A program made the position numbers and the translations under genes. This document shows, one piece after another, positions 51,456-61,220 of a DNA stretch of 64,000 bases (within the stretch, counting starts at the first letter, position 1; every line of letters starts with the position of its first letter). The notes under the pieces were generated by a model. That model was not told the DNA's origin, did not search any database, and saw only the letters and a list, made by a program, of their open reading frames with translations. Source of the stretch: Streptomyces griseoviridis (GTDB taxonomy: Bacteria > Actinomycetota > Actinomycetes > Streptomycetales > Streptomycetaceae); NCBI RefSeq assembly GCF_005222485.1, contig NZ_CP029078.1, positions 3,376,001-3,440,000 of the forward strand, in the 5' to 3' direction.

Positions 51456-53072
51456 ATGCAGGAGGCACCGGAGCTGACGAGCGCGGAGGACCCCGCGTCG
51501 GAGGCCTGGCAGGCCAACGAGAGGGCCCATCGGGCGCTCGCCGACGAGCTGCGCGGCAAGCTGGCCGCGGCCCGTCTCGGCGGCGGCGAGAAGGCCCGCG
51601 CCCGGCACACCGCGCGCGGCAAGCTGCTGCCGAGGGAGCGGGTGGACACGCTGCTCGACCCGGGCTCGCCGTTCCTGGAGCTGGCCCCGCTGGCGGCCGA
51701 CGGCATGTACGAGGGCCAGGCACCGGCCGCCGGGGTGATCGCCGGGATCGGCCGGGTCGCGGGCCGGATGTGCGTGATCGTGGCGAACGACGCGACCGTC
51801 AAGGGCGGCACCTACTACCCGATGACGGTCAAGAAGCACCTGCGCGCCCAGGAGGTGGCCCTGGAGAACCGGCTGCCGTGCGTGTACCTGGTCGACTCCG
51901 GGGGCGCCTTCCTGCCGATGCAGGACGAGGTGTTCCCCGACCGCGAGCACTTCGGGCGGATCTTCTACAACCAGGCCAGGATGTCCGGCGCGGGCATCCC
52001 GCAGATCGCCGCGGTCCTCGGCTCGTGCACGGCGGGCGGCGCCTATGTGCCCGCGATGAGCGACGAGGCGGTGATCGTGCGCGGCCAGGGCACCATCTTC
52101 CTGGGCGGCCCGCCGCTGGTGAAGGCCGCGACCGGCGAGGTGGTGACCGCCGAGGAGCTGGGCGGCGGCGAGGTCCACGCGCGCGTGTCGGGCGTCACCG
52201 ACCACCTCGCCGAGGACGACGCGCACGCGCTGCGGATCGTCAGGGACATCGTCGCGACGCTCCCCGCGCCCGCCGAGCCGCCGTGGGAGCTGCGCCCCGC
52301 GGTGGAGCCCAAGGTCGACCCGTACGGCCTCTACGGCGCCGTCCCGGTCGACTCCCGCACCCCCTACGACGTGCGGGAGATCATCGCGCGCGTGGTCGAC
52401 GGCTCGCGGTTCGCCGAGTTCAAGGCGGAGTTCGGGCCGACCCTGGTCACCGGGTTCGCCCGGATCCACGGCCACCCGGTGGGCATCGTCGGCAACAACG
52501 GCATCCTGTTCTCCGAGTCCGCCCAGAAGGGCGCCCACTTCATCGAGCTGTGCGACCAGCGCTCCATCCCGCTGCTGTTCCTTCAGAACATCTCCGGGTT
52601 CATGGTCGGCAAGGACTACGAGGCGGGCGGCATCGCCAAGCACGGCGCCAAGATGGTGACGGCGGTCGCCTGCACGCGGGTGCCGAAGCTGACGGTCGTC
52701 GTCGGCGGCTCCTACGGCGCGGGCAACTACTCGATGTGCGGGCGGGCCTACTCCCCCCGCTTCCTGTGGATGTGGCCCAACGCCAAGATCTCCGTGATGG
52801 GCGGCGAGCAGGCCGCGTCGGTCCTCGCGACCGTCAAACGGGACCAGTTGGAGGCACGCGGCGAGCAGTGGTCCGCGGCCGACGAGGAGTCCTTCAAGGC
52901 GCCGGTCAGGCAGCAGTACGAGCGGCAGGGCAGCGCCTACTACGCCACCGCCCGGCTCTGGGACGACGGCGTCATCGACCCGCTGGAGACCCGGCAGGTG
53001 CTGGGCCTCGCACTGACCGCCTGTGGCAACGCCCCGCTGGGAGACCCCCAGTTCGGCGTCTTCCGGATGTGA
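51456..53072 (+). CDS. accD1: Acyl-CoA carboxylase beta subunit (methylcrotonyl-CoA type)
   Basis: 538-aa carboxyltransferase with two crotonase-fold halves. Visible are [48 protein letters not shown] (quoted: [15 protein letters not shown]) and [26 protein letters not shown] (quoted: [11 protein letters not shown], the oxyanion-hole loops). In context it acts on 3-methylcrotonyl-CoA in leucine degradation, with the biotin subunit encoded next (11 bp downstream). The ATG follows GAGGGGACC. The gene leads the operon carboxylase beta-alpha, HMG-CoA lyase, acyl-CoA dehydrogenase. Confidence 0.9.
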   Translation: MQEAPELTSAEDPASEAWQANERAHRALADELRGKLAAARLGGGEKARARHTARGKLLPRERVDTLLDPGSPFLELAPLAADGMYEGQAPAAGVIAGIGRVAGRMCVIVANDATVKGGTYYPMTVKKHLRAQEVALENRLPCVYLVDSGGAFLPMQDEVFPDREHFGRIFYNQARMSGAGIPQIAAVLGSCTAGGAYVPAMSDEAVIVRGQGTIFLGGPPLVKAATGEVVTAEELGGGEVHARVSGVTDHLAEDDAHALRIVRDIVATLPAPAEPPWELRPAVEPKVDPYGLYGAVPVDSRTPYDVREIIARVVDGSRFAEFKAEFGPTLVTGFARIHGHPVGIVGNNGILFSESAQKGAHFIELCDQRSIPLLFLQNISGFMVGKDYEAGGIAKHGAKMVTAVACTRVPKLTVVVGGSYGAGNYSMCGRAYSPRFLWMWPNAKISVMGGEQAASVLATVKRDQLEARGEQWSAADEESFKAPVRQQYERQGSAYYATARLWDDGVIDPLETRQVLGLALTACGNAPLGDPQFGVFRM

Positions 53073-53083
53073 GGAGGGGACCC

Positions 53084-55018
53084 GTGTTCGACACCGTGCT
53101 CGTGGCCAACCGCGGCGAGATCGCCGTCCGCGTCATCCGGACCCTGCGCGCGCTCGGCGTGCGCTCGGTGGCCGTCTTCTCCGACGCGGACGCCGACGCC
53201 CGGCACGTCCGCGAGGCCGACACCGCCGTCAGGCTCGGACCCGCGCCGGCCGCCGAGAGCTATCTGTCGGCCGAGCGCATCCTGGGCGCCGCGGCCCGCA
53301 CCGGCGCCCAGGCCGTCCACCCCGGCTACGGCTTCCTCGCGGAGAACGCGGCCTTCGCGCGCGCCTGCGCCGACGCCGGGCTCGTCTTCGTGGGGCCGCC
53401 CGCCGACGCCATCGCCCTGATGGGCGACAAGATCCGCGCCAAGGAGACGGTCGCGGCGGCCGGGGTGCCGGTGGTGCCGGGCGGCCGCGACCCCGACCTC
53501 GCCGACGCCGCCCGCGCCCTGGGCGCCCCGGTGCTGCTCAAGCCGTCGGCGGGCGGCGGCGGCAAGGGCATGCGGCTGGTGCGGGAGCTGTCCGCGCTCG
53601 ACGAGGAGATCGCCGCCGCCCGCCGTGAGGCGCGCGCCTCCTTCGGCGACGACACGCTCCTGGTCGAGCGGTGGATCGACCGCCCCCGGCACATCGAGAT
53701 CCAGGTCCTGGCCGACGGCCACGGCAACGTCGTGCACCTGGGCGAGCGGGAGTGCTCGCTGCAACGGCGCCACCAGAAGGTGATCGAGGAGGCGCCGAGC
53801 GTCTTCCTCGACGAGGCGACCCGCGCGGCGATGGGCGAGGCGGCCGTGCAGGCGGCCCGCTCGTGCGGCTACCGGGGCGCGGGCACCGTCGAGTTCATCG
53901 TGCCGGGCGCCGATCCGTCGTCGTACTGCTTCATGGAGATGAACACCCGCCTCCAGGTGGAGCACCCCGTCACCGAACTGGTCACCGGGCTCGACCTGGT
54001 GGAGTGGCAGCTGCGGGTGGCGGCCGGGGAGCCGCTGTCGTTCGGGCAGGCGGACGTCCGGCTCAGCGGGCACGCGGTCGAGGCGCGGCTGTGCGCGGAG
54101 ACGGTGTCGGTGAAGGAGGGCGCGCGCGGCTTCCTGCCGTCGGGCGGCACGGTCCTGCGGCTGCGCGAGCCCGCCGGGGACGGCGTGCGCACCGACTCCG
54201 GGCTCGCCGAGGGCACCGAGGTCGGCAGCCGGTACGACCCGATGCTGGCCAAGGTGATCGCCCACGGCCCCGACCGGGAGACGGCGCTGCGCAAGCTGCG
54301 CGCCGCCCTCGCCGAGACGGTCACCCTGGGGGTGCCGACCAACGCCGGGTTCCTGCGCCGGCTGCTCGGCCATCCGGACGTGGTGGCGGGCGAGTTGGAC
54401 ACCGGCCTGGTGGAGCGGGTGATGGACGACCTGGTCGACACCGAGGTGCCCGACGAGGTGTACGCGGCGGCCGCGGCCGTCCGGCTCGACGCGCTGCGGC
54501 CCGCGGGCGGCGGCTGGACGGACCCGTTCGCGGTGCCGAGCGGCTGGCGGCTCGGCGGTGAGCCGCGCCCGGTCGTCTTCCCGCTGCGGGTGCCGGGGCT
54601 CGAACCCGTCACGCGCGGTGTCGGCGGCGCCCACACCGTCACCCCCGACCAGGTCTGCGTCACCCTCGACGGCGTGCGGCACACCTTCCACCGGGCCGCC
54701 GACTGGCTCGGCAGGGACGGCGACGCCTGGCAGGTCCGCGACCACGACCCGGTCGCCGCGGCCCTCACCGGCGCGGGCCACGCGGGCGCGGACTCGCTGA
54801 CCGCGCCGATGCCCGGCACGGTGACGGTGGTGAAGGTCGCCGTCGGCGACGAGGTGAGCGCCGGGCAGAGTCTGCTGGTCGTCGAGGCGATGAAGATGGA
54901 GCACGTCATCTCCGCCCCGCACCCGGGCACGGTCACCGAGCTGGACGTGACGCCGGGCACCACGGTCGCGATGGACCAGATCCTGGCCGTCGTCACCCCG
55001 AAGGAGGAGCAGCGGTGA
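53084..55018 (+). CDS. accA1: Acyl-CoA carboxylase alpha subunit (biotin carboxylase plus BCCP)
   Basis: 644 aa. The biotin carboxylase domain begins [18 protein letters not shown], contains the ATP loop [14 protein letters not shown], and the [23 protein letters not shown] (quoted: [17 protein letters not shown]) and [15 protein letters not shown] motifs. The C-terminal biotinyl domain has [11 protein letters not shown] with the biotin-accepting lysine. It carboxylates biotin and delivers it to the beta subunit. GTG 53084 follows GGAGGGGA. Its stop overlaps the HMG-CoA lyase start by 4 bp. Confidence 0.92.
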   Translation: MFDTVLVANRGEIAVRVIRTLRALGVRSVAVFSDADADARHVREADTAVRLGPAPAAESYLSAERILGAAARTGAQAVHPGYGFLAENAAFARACADAGLVFVGPPADAIALMGDKIRAKETVAAAGVPVVPGGRDPDLADAARALGAPVLLKPSAGGGGKGMRLVRELSALDEEIAAARREARASFGDDTLLVERWIDRPRHIEIQVLADGHGNVVHLGERECSLQRRHQKVIEEAPSVFLDEATRAAMGEAAVQAARSCGYRGAGTVEFIVPGADPSSYCFMEMNTRLQVEHPVTELVTGLDLVEWQLRVAAGEPLSFGQADVRLSGHAVEARLCAETVSVKEGARGFLPSGGTVLRLREPAGDGVRTDSGLAEGTEVGSRYDPMLAKVIAHGPDRETALRKLRAALAETVTLGVPTNAGFLRRLLGHPDVVAGELDTGLVERVMDDLVDTEVPDEVYAAAAAVRLDALRPAGGGWTDPFAVPSGWRLGGEPRPVVFPLRVPGLEPVTRGVGGAHTVTPDQVCVTLDGVRHTFHRAADWLGRDGDAWQVRDHDPVAAALTGAGHAGADSLTAPMPGTVTVVKVAVGDEVSAGQSLLVVEAMKMEHVISAPHPGTVTELDVTPGTTVAMDQILAVVTPKEEQR

Positions 55019-55959
55019 GCGTCGAGGGACTGCCCATGGTGGTGCCGGCCCAGGATCTGCCCATGCGGGTGCGCGTCCACGAGGTCGGCGCCCGCGACGG
55101 CCTCCAGAACGAGAAGTCGACCGTCCCGACGGAGGTGAAGGCGGAGTTCGTGCGCAGGCTCGCCGACGCGGGCCTGACGACGATCGAGGCGACCAGCTTC
55201 GTCCGCCCCGAGTGGGTGCCCCAACTCGCGGACGCGGAGGCCCTGTTCCCGCTGGTGCGGGACCTCAAGGGGGTGTGCCTGCCGGTGCTGGTCCCCAACC
55301 AGCGCGGTCTGGAGCGGGCGTTGGCGCTCGGCGCCGACCGGGTCGCCGTCTTCGCCAGCGCCACCGAGACCTTCGCCAAGGCCAACCTCAACCGCACGCT
55401 CGACGAGTCGCTCGCGATGTTCGAGCCGGTGGTGCGGCGGGCGAAGGACGAGGGCGCGCACGTGCGCGGCTATGTCTCGATGTGTTTCGGCGACCCCTGG
55501 GAGGGCGCCGTCCCGCTCCACCAGGTCGTGCGGGTCTGCACGGCGCTGCGGGACATGGGGTGCGACGAGCTGAGCCTCGGCGACACCATCGGCGTCGCCA
55601 CCCCCGGCCATGTCCTCGAACTGCTCTCCACCCTCAACGAACAGGGCGTGCCGACGAACGTCATCGGCGTGCACTTCCACGACACCTACGGCCAGGCCCT
55701 CGCGAACACCTACGCGGCCCTGGAACACGGCGTGACCACCGTCGACGCCTCGGCGGGCGGCCTGGGCGGCTGCCCGTACGCCAAGTCCGCCACCGGCAAC
55801 CTCGCCACCGAGGACCTCGTCTGGATGCTCCAGGGTCTCGGGGTGGAGACCGGGATCGACCTCGGCCGGCTCGTCGCCACCAGCGCGTGGATGGCCGAAC
55901 ACCTGGGCCGACCCAGCCCGTCCCGCACCGTCCGGGCCCTCTCCCACAAGGACCAGTGA
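55015..55959 (+). CDS. hmgL: Hydroxymethylglutaryl-CoA lyase
   Basis: 314-aa TIM-barrel lyase. The active-site opening [12 protein letters not shown] holds the catalytic Arg and Asp. The metal strand [14 protein letters not shown] carries two His. The [15 protein letters not shown] loop has the conserved cysteine. It splits HMG-CoA into acetyl-CoA and acetoacetate, the last step of leucine degradation. It starts at a GTG overlapping the carboxylase stop and ends 6 bp before the acyl-CoA dehydrogenase gene. Confidence 0.94.
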   Translation: MSVEGLPMVVPAQDLPMRVRVHEVGARDGLQNEKSTVPTEVKAEFVRRLADAGLTTIEATSFVRPEWVPQLADAEALFPLVRDLKGVCLPVLVPNQRGLERALALGADRVAVFASATETFAKANLNRTLDESLAMFEPVVRRAKDEGAHVRGYVSMCFGDPWEGAVPLHQVVRVCTALRDMGCDELSLGDTIGVATPGHVLELLSTLNEQGVPTNVIGVHFHDTYGQALANTYAALEHGVTTVDASAGGLGGCPYAKSATGNLATEDLVWMLQGLGVETGIDLGRLVATSAWMAEHLGRPSPSRTVRALSHKDQ

Positions 55960-55965
55960 TCAGTC

Positions 55966-57126
55966 ATGGACTTCCGGCTCTCCCCCGAACTCGAAGAACT
56001 CCGCCGTACCGTCGAGGCGTTCGCGCACGACGTGGTGGCGCCGAAGATCGGCGACTTCTACGAGCGGCACGAGTTCCCGTACGAGATCGTCCGCGAGATG
56101 GGCCGCATGGGCCTGTTCGGGCTGCCGTTCCCCGAGGAGTACGGCGGGATGGGCGGCGACTACCTGGCGCTCGGCGTGGCCCTTGAGGAGCTGGCCCGGG
56201 TCGACTCGTCGGTGGCCATCACCCTGGAGGCCGGGGTGTCGCTCGGCGCGATGCCGGTCCATCTCTTCGGCACCGAGGAGCAGAAGCGCGAGTGGCTGCC
56301 CCGGCTCTGCGCGGGCGAGATCCTCGGCGCGTTCGGCCTGACCGAGCCGGACGGCGGCTCGGACGCGGGCGCCACCCGCACCACCGCCCGCCTCGACCCC
56401 GACACCGACGAGTGGGTGATCAACGGCTCCAAGTGCTTCATCACCAACTCGGGCACCGACATCACCGCCCTGGTCACGGTGACGGCGGTGACCGGCCGCA
56501 AGCCCGACGGCAGGCCGCTGATCTCGGCGATCATCGTGCCGTCCGGCACCCCCGGCTTCACGGTCGCGGCGCCCTACTCCAAGGTCGGCTGGAACGCGTC
56601 GGACACCCGCGAGCTGTCGTTCACGGACGTCCGGGTCCCGGCCGCCAACCTGCTGGGCGAGGAGGGCCGCGGCTACGCCCAGTTCCTGCGCATCCTGGAC
56701 GAGGGCCGGATCGCCATCGCCGCGCTCGCCACCGGGCTGGCGCAGGGCTGTGTGGACGAGTCGGTGCGCTACGCGAAGGAGCGGCACGCGTTCGGCCGCC
56801 CGATCGGCGCCAACCAGGCGATCCAGTTCAAGATCGCGGACATGGAGATGAAGGCCCACACCGCGCGGCTCGCCTGGCGGGACGCGGCGGCCAGGCTGGT
56901 GAGCGGCGCCCCCTTCAAGAAGGAGGCGGCGCTCGCCAAGCTGCACTCCTCGACGGTCGCGGTGGACAACGCCCGTGACGCCACCCAGATCCACGGCGGA
57001 TACGGCTTCATGAACGAGTACCCGGTGGCCCGCATGTGGCGCGACTCCAAGATCCTGGAGATCGGCGAGGGCACCAGCGAGGTGCAACGGATGCTGATCG
57101 CGCGGGAGTTGGGCCTGCCGGGCTGA
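55966..57126 (+). CDS. acdH: Acyl-CoA dehydrogenase, isovaleryl-CoA type by context
   Basis: 386 aa. The motifs FGLTEPDGGSDAGATRT and IHGGYGFMNEYPVARMWRD are complete, with EGTSEVQRMLIARELG at the end. It is the last gene of the leucine operon, so isovaleryl-CoA is the expected substrate; branched-chain specificity may be broader, as reported for Streptomyces AcdH. The operon has no 3-methylglutaconyl-CoA hydratase gene, which must lie elsewhere. A 19-bp perfect stem terminator starts 20 bp after the stop. Confidence 0.9.
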   Translation: MDFRLSPELEELRRTVEAFAHDVVAPKIGDFYERHEFPYEIVREMGRMGLFGLPFPEEYGGMGGDYLALGVALEELARVDSSVAITLEAGVSLGAMPVHLFGTEEQKREWLPRLCAGEILGAFGLTEPDGGSDAGATRTTARLDPDTDEWVINGSKCFITNSGTDITALVTVTAVTGRKPDGRPLISAIIVPSGTPGFTVAAPYSKVGWNASDTRELSFTDVRVPAANLLGEEGRGYAQFLRILDEGRIAIAALATGLAQGCVDESVRYAKERHAFGRPIGANQAIQFKIADMEMKAHTARLAWRDAAARLVSGAPFKKEAALAKLHSSTVAVDNARDATQIHGGYGFMNEYPVARMWRDSKILEIGEGTSEVQRMLIARELGLPG

Positions 57127-57145
57127 CGGCACCCGCCACCGAGGA

Positions 57146-57188
57146 CCGGACGCCGGGCCCGCTCACACCGAGCGGGCCCGGCGTCCGG
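57146..57188 (+). terminator. 19-bp perfect stem terminator of the leucine operon
   Basis: CCGGACGCCGGGCCCGCTC and GAGCGGGCCCGGCGTCCGG form a perfect 19-bp stem around a 5-nt loop (ACACC). It is the strongest hairpin that I found in the window. The remaining gap to 57456 holds no clear gene. Confidence 0.9.
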
Positions 57189-57456
57189 CGTGCGGGGAGC
57201 CGCGCGGGGAGGAGGGGCGCACCGGCAGCGCGGCGCCCGATGAACTCCCCCTGCGCCGTGCGGGGTCGGCGGCGGCCGAGGGGCGGGTCAGGGGCGGAGC
57301 CGGGAACAGGGCCGGAATATCCGGCGTGAATACGCCAAAACGTAGGCAGCGCAGGGCAGTTGCCGCAGAATCGTCTCCGGTCGCGCAGCCGGTGACGTCC
57401 TCCGGCACCTGTCTCCCGCGCCCGGTTCTCCCCCTTCGGCGAAAGCGAGCCCCGGC

Positions 57457-59694
57457 ATGGCCGACGAGATGGTGGTCCGCGCCCAGCGGTTCATCAACAC
57501 CACCTACCCCAACATGCTCGGCATCCCTCCGCTGGAGGAGAACGGCCGCACGAGCTGGACCGTGATGTACGCCCTCACCCGGGCCCTCCAGCTGGAGATC
57601 GGCATCAGCTCGCTCTCCGACAACTTCGGCCCCACCACGCTGAACACGCTGAAGTCGAAGTACCCGGTGCTCAACGCCGGCACGGTGCCGTCCGCGAACT
57701 TCGCCCGCATCATCCAGTCCGCGCTGTACTGCAAGGGGTACGACGGCGGCGAGATCGACGGGAAGTACAACGCCCGGGTGGCCGCCTCGATCGGCCGCCT
57801 GATGAGCGACATGGGCGTGCAGGGTTCGTTCCCCGACAGCGGCAGCCTCTACCCGAAGGTCTTCAAGGGCCTGCTCAACATGGACCCGTACGTCGTCGTG
57901 AGCGGCGGCAGCGCGAGCATCCGTTCCATCCAGCAGTGGATCAACGGCCGTTACATCTCCCGCGCGGACTTCTACGTCGTCGCCTGCGACGGCAACCACT
58001 CGAGGACCATGGCCGCGGCCATGCTGTACGCCGTCCAGTACGAGCTGGGCATGGCCGACGGCGTCGCCAACGGCGTCTTCGGCCCCGGCACCCAGGCGGG
58101 GCTGAAGGACCACACCCTCTCCATCGGCTCGACCGGCACCTGGCCGCAGCTGTTCAGCGCCGCGATGATCCTCAACCAGCGCCCGGGGGTGGCCTTCAGC
58201 GGCAGCTTCGACAGCTCCCTGTCGAGCGCGACCTCGGCGTTCCAGGACTTCGCGAAGCTCCCGGTCACCGGCAGGGGCGACTTCTCCACCTGGGCGTCGC
58301 TGCTGGTGTCGTACGGCGACCAGAGCCGCAGCGGCGAGGCGTGCGACGGCGTCACGACGATCACCGCGGCACGGGCGGCGGCCCTGAAGGCGCAGGGCAT
58401 CAAGTACGTCGGCCGCTATCTGCTCAACCCGAGCACGACGAGCCTGCCGGAGAAGGAGATCCAGCCGGGCGAGCTGAAGACCATCGCCGACAACGGACTG
58501 CGCTGCTTCCCGATCTACCAGACCTACGGACGCGACGCCGACGGCTTCAAGTACCCGGCGGGCGCCGCGGACGGCCTCGCCGCCGTCAACGCCGCCCAGC
58601 GGCACGGGTTCAAGAACGGCGCCCGGATCTTCTTCGCGGTCGACTTCGACGCCTACGACTACGAGGTGACCGACAGCATCCTGCCGTACTTCAAGGGGGT
58701 CGAGGACGCCATGGCGCTCTCCGGCAACCCCTACCGGATCGGCGTCTACGGTCCGCGCAACGTGTGCATCCGGGTCTCCGAGGCGGGCCACGCCACGGCC
58801 AGCTTCGTCTCCGACATGTCCAGCGGCTTCTCCGGCAACTACGGCTACCCGCTGCCGCCCAACTGGGCCTACGACCAGATCGTCACGAAGACGGTCGGCT
58901 CGGGCTCGGGCTCCATCAACATCGACATCGACATCGCCTCCGGCCGCGACACCGGCGAGAACTCGTTCAACCCGTCGGTGCTCGACAGCGCGGACACCGC
59001 GTTCGACGGCGCGTACTACCCGGCGCTGCGCAGCGACACCAGCTCGTACATGCGGTCGATCGGCTTCCCCGACGAGGACTCGAACCGCATCTTCACGCAC
59101 AGCGAGTGCCTGGAGACGATCATGTCCCACGACGAGCTGATCACCGACCTGTCGCACACCTTCAGCATGCGCAAGGCGCTCATCCAGACGTCCGCCTACT
59201 GGGAGATGCGCCACTACGACGCGGTGGACCTGGCCGTCGACGCGGCGGTCGTCTACTACCACACCGGGGTCGGCGGCGGCGTGATCTCGCCGGTCCGCGA
59301 CTCCTCCACGGGCATCGCGCAGATCAGCGGCGAGGTCGGCATCCGGGCCTGGAACCACTGCATCGCCAAGGGGTTCGTCACGGGCACCACCCTCGACCCG
59401 GCCAAGGACGCCGACATCTGGACGATGTGGCACCGCGTCAACCAGGACAACGCCTACGCGGTCAGGACCGTATCCTTGATCCACCTGTGGGACGCGGGCG
59501 GCAAGCCCGGCGGGAAGAACCCGCCCGCCGGGGAGACGGTGATGCGGCCCATGAGTCTCGGGTACACCCAGTCGGAGATATTCCAGGTACTGCGCCGCTA
59601 CCAGGGGTGGGGCGACGAGGCCGAGGAGCACGCCACCAAGCGCATGGGGCTCTATCAGCTGTTCGAGAAGTACAACGGACTCTCCCGAATGTAG
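57457..59694 (+). CDS. Rv2525c-like glycoside-hydrolase-fold protein with N-terminal peptidoglycan-binding-like repeats
   Basis: 745 aa without a signal peptide. Residues ~1-150 and ~150-290 are two related helical regions of peptidoglycan-binding type; each mentions a built-in FGP segment (DNFGPTTLN, GVFGPGTQ). Residues ~297-497 match the Rv2525c-like GH25-type barrel (DUF1906): KYVGRYLLNP, PIYQTYG, FFAVDFDAYDYE (acidic D396, D398) and GVYGPRNVC. A further ~245-residue C-terminal domain, with DSSTGIAQISGEVGIRAW resembling a lysozyme-like segment, is not assigned. It probably acts on the cell wall; how it leaves the cell is unclear. Two co-oriented genes follow closely. Confidence 0.8.
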   Translation: MADEMVVRAQRFINTTYPNMLGIPPLEENGRTSWTVMYALTRALQLEIGISSLSDNFGPTTLNTLKSKYPVLNAGTVPSANFARIIQSALYCKGYDGGEIDGKYNARVAASIGRLMSDMGVQGSFPDSGSLYPKVFKGLLNMDPYVVVSGGSASIRSIQQWINGRYISRADFYVVACDGNHSRTMAAAMLYAVQYELGMADGVANGVFGPGTQAGLKDHTLSIGSTGTWPQLFSAAMILNQRPGVAFSGSFDSSLSSATSAFQDFAKLPVTGRGDFSTWASLLVSYGDQSRSGEACDGVTTITAARAAALKAQGIKYVGRYLLNPSTTSLPEKEIQPGELKTIADNGLRCFPIYQTYGRDADGFKYPAGAADGLAAVNAAQRHGFKNGARIFFAVDFDAYDYEVTDSILPYFKGVEDAMALSGNPYRIGVYGPRNVCIRVSEAGHATASFVSDMSSGFSGNYGYPLPPNWAYDQIVTKTVGSGSGSINIDIDIASGRDTGENSFNPSVLDSADTAFDGAYYPALRSDTSSYMRSIGFPDEDSNRIFTHSECLETIMSHDELITDLSHTFSMRKALIQTSAYWEMRHYDAVDLAVDAAVVYYHTGVGGGVISPVRDSSTGIAQISGEVGIRAWNHCIAKGFVTGTTLDPAKDADIWTMWHRVNQDNAYAVRTVSLIHLWDAGGKPGGKNPPAGETVMRPMSLGYTQSEIFQVLRRYQGWGDEAEEHATKRMGLYQLFEKYNGLSRM

Positions 59695-59706
59695 GCAGGA
59701 GCAGTC

Positions 59707-60198
59707 GTGACATCCGATCCGTACGCGGGGCACAACCCGTTGGCGCTGGTGGTCATCATCCTCGTCGGCCTGGCGGGCGCCGCCGCGCTTGCCGTCCTCG
59801 GCTGTGTGACGCTGGCCAGGCACGGGGTCAGGCGCGGGAGCCTGCTGACGACGCTGCGCGCCGTCGCCGCGCTCACCGCGGCCTGCGCGGCGGCCCTCTT
59901 CGCCTGGGGCGCCGTGCATCTGATGACCCTGGACGAGACGAGGCGGGACACCGCCTGCAAGGAGGCGGTCGGGCCGGCGCACGTGCTGGAGATCGACTCC
60001 TACCGCCCCAGCTACATCCCGCTCGCCCTCGGATGCCATGTCGAGAACGGCACCACCTATACCACCGGCGTGCCCGGCTACCTCAACCCCGCGGTGGGCG
60101 CCCTCGCCTTCAGCGCCGCCGTGCTGGGCGGGTTCAGCGTGCTGGAGTCCGAGCGCCGGGTCACCAGGGACCACAAGAGAGAGACAACGCGTCCATGA
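59707..60198 (+). CDS. Small membrane protein in cell-wall cassette
   Basis: 163 aa. Hydrophobic helices lie at about 12-38, 53-75 and 126-143. Between the second and third is an extracytoplasmic region with two cysteines (DTACKEAV, LGCHVENG) that could pair. GTG 59707 is preceded by AGGAG and lies 13 bp after the previous stop. Its own stop overlaps the next start (ATGA). No family is recognised. Being locked between a wall-hydrolase-like gene and a Tat-exported peptidase-like gene suggests a role in the same process. Confidence 0.7.
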   Translation: MTSDPYAGHNPLALVVIILVGLAGAAALAVLGCVTLARHGVRRGSLLTTLRAVAALTAACAAALFAWGAVHLMTLDETRRDTACKEAVGPAHVLEIDSYRPSYIPLALGCHVENGTTYTTGVPGYLNPAVGALAFSAAVLGGFSVLESERRVTRDHKRETTRP

Positions 60199-60953
60199 CG
60201 ACATCCCGCCGTACCTTCCTCACCAGGACCGCCGTGATCGTGGGCGCCGCCGCAGCGGCGTCGCTGCCCTTCTCGCAGTACCTCGCCTCCCCCGCGTACG
60301 CGGCGGACAGCACCGGCGGGACCCGGCAGTTCCGGGACGCGGCCCGGCGCGCGCTGGCCCGCAGAAAGCTGACGCACACCGGTGAACCAGGCCCCAACGG
60401 CTGGGAGTTGGAGCTGGCCGCCGACAAGGGCGGCTCGGTGTGGACCCGGCCGGTGCCCGGCACCCCGATCAGGGGCGTCACCGTGCGGATCGGCGACGCG
60501 GAGACCGTCCTGGTGCATGTCGTGCGCCGGTTCCACTACGAGGTGGACGCGCTGCGCGCGGGCGACGTCGTCGGCTGGCGCGCGCCGGCCGACGTCCGCA
60601 GGCGGCTGCCCGAGGCCAACCAGGCGTCCGGGACGGCCGTGCAGATCCGTCCTGGCCACTACCCGTCCGGGGTCACGGGCGGGTTCTTCCCGGCCCAGCT
60701 GCTGGTGATCCGCGACATACTCGCCGAGCTGGAGGGCGTCGTGCGCTGGGGCGGCGATGACCGCAAGCCCGACGAGTCGCTGTTCTATCTGGCGGTGCCG
60801 CCGGGCGACCCGCTGCTCGCGTCGGTGGTCGGCAGGCTCCGCGGCTGGCGCGAGGTGCCGGGCAAGGGCGCCGGGGGTCCGGTGGACGTGCTGTCGGCCA
60901 GGCGCCGGGGCGCGGCACGGGAACTGGCACGCCGTCAGGGGGCGGCAGCCTAG
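60195..60953 (+). CDS. Tat-exported M15C-peptidase-like protein lacking zinc ligands
   Basis: 252 aa. A twin-arginine signal (SRRTFLTRTAVIVGAAAAAS) ends near residue 36. The mature part follows the actinobacterial peptidase M15C (VanY-like) layout: RRFHYEVDALRAGDV, ASGTAVQIRPGHYPSG (144-159), then EGVVRWGGDDRKPDE (180-194). In active relatives the second segment reads NHASGTAID and the third ends in MHFE. Here the zinc His becomes Q143, the zinc Asp Q150, and the final His is missing (SLFYLAV). It is therefore probably a non-catalytic binder of wall peptides. It is translationally coupled to the membrane protein. Confidence 0.72.
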   Translation: MTTSRRTFLTRTAVIVGAAAAASLPFSQYLASPAYAADSTGGTRQFRDAARRALARRKLTHTGEPGPNGWELELAADKGGSVWTRPVPGTPIRGVTVRIGDAETVLVHVVRRFHYEVDALRAGDVVGWRAPADVRRRLPEANQASGTAVQIRPGHYPSGVTGGFFPAQLLVIRDILAELEGVVRWGGDDRKPDESLFYLAVPPGDPLLASVVGRLRGWREVPGKGAGGPVDVLSARRRGAARELARRQGAAA

Positions 60954-60954
60954 C

Positions 60955-61003
60955 CCGGACTCCGGACTCCGGACTCCGGGCTCCGGGCTCCGGACTCCGG
61001 ATG
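60955..61003. repeat. 7-bp tandem repeat CCGGACT/CCGGGCT
   Basis: About seven head-to-tail copies of CCGGACT or CCGGGCT start at the stop codon of the preceding gene. The array can fold into GC-rich hairpins and may act as a terminator. The unit length of 7 bp suggests slippage-driven growth. Confidence 0.75.
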
Positions 61004-61134
61004 ACGAGTTCCGGCTCCGTGGCTCTGGCGCCGGCGGGCGGTCTTCCGCGGGCCGGGGCGGGTGGACGACAGGTCCGCGCGCCCCGGCCCGCGCGTGTGC
61101 GGACTTCCGGGGCGGCCTGGTCATCGGTGATCCA

Positions 61135-61156
61135 TAAGGTTAGGCTACCCTAAGCC
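61135..61156 (+). promoter_or_regulatory. Iron box upstream of desE
   Basis: TAAGGTTAGGCTACCCTAAGCC contains TTAGGCTA-CCCTAAGC (quoted in parts), close to the 19-bp iron-box consensus of DmdR1/DtxR-type repressors. It lies 65-85 bp before the siderophore-binding protein gene and should repress it when iron is plentiful. Confidence 0.82.
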
Positions 61157-61220
61157 TGATCACGGTCACCGCGGGAGCGGACCCCACTGACCCCGTACGC
61201 AGCGAAAGCGGACCCCACCC

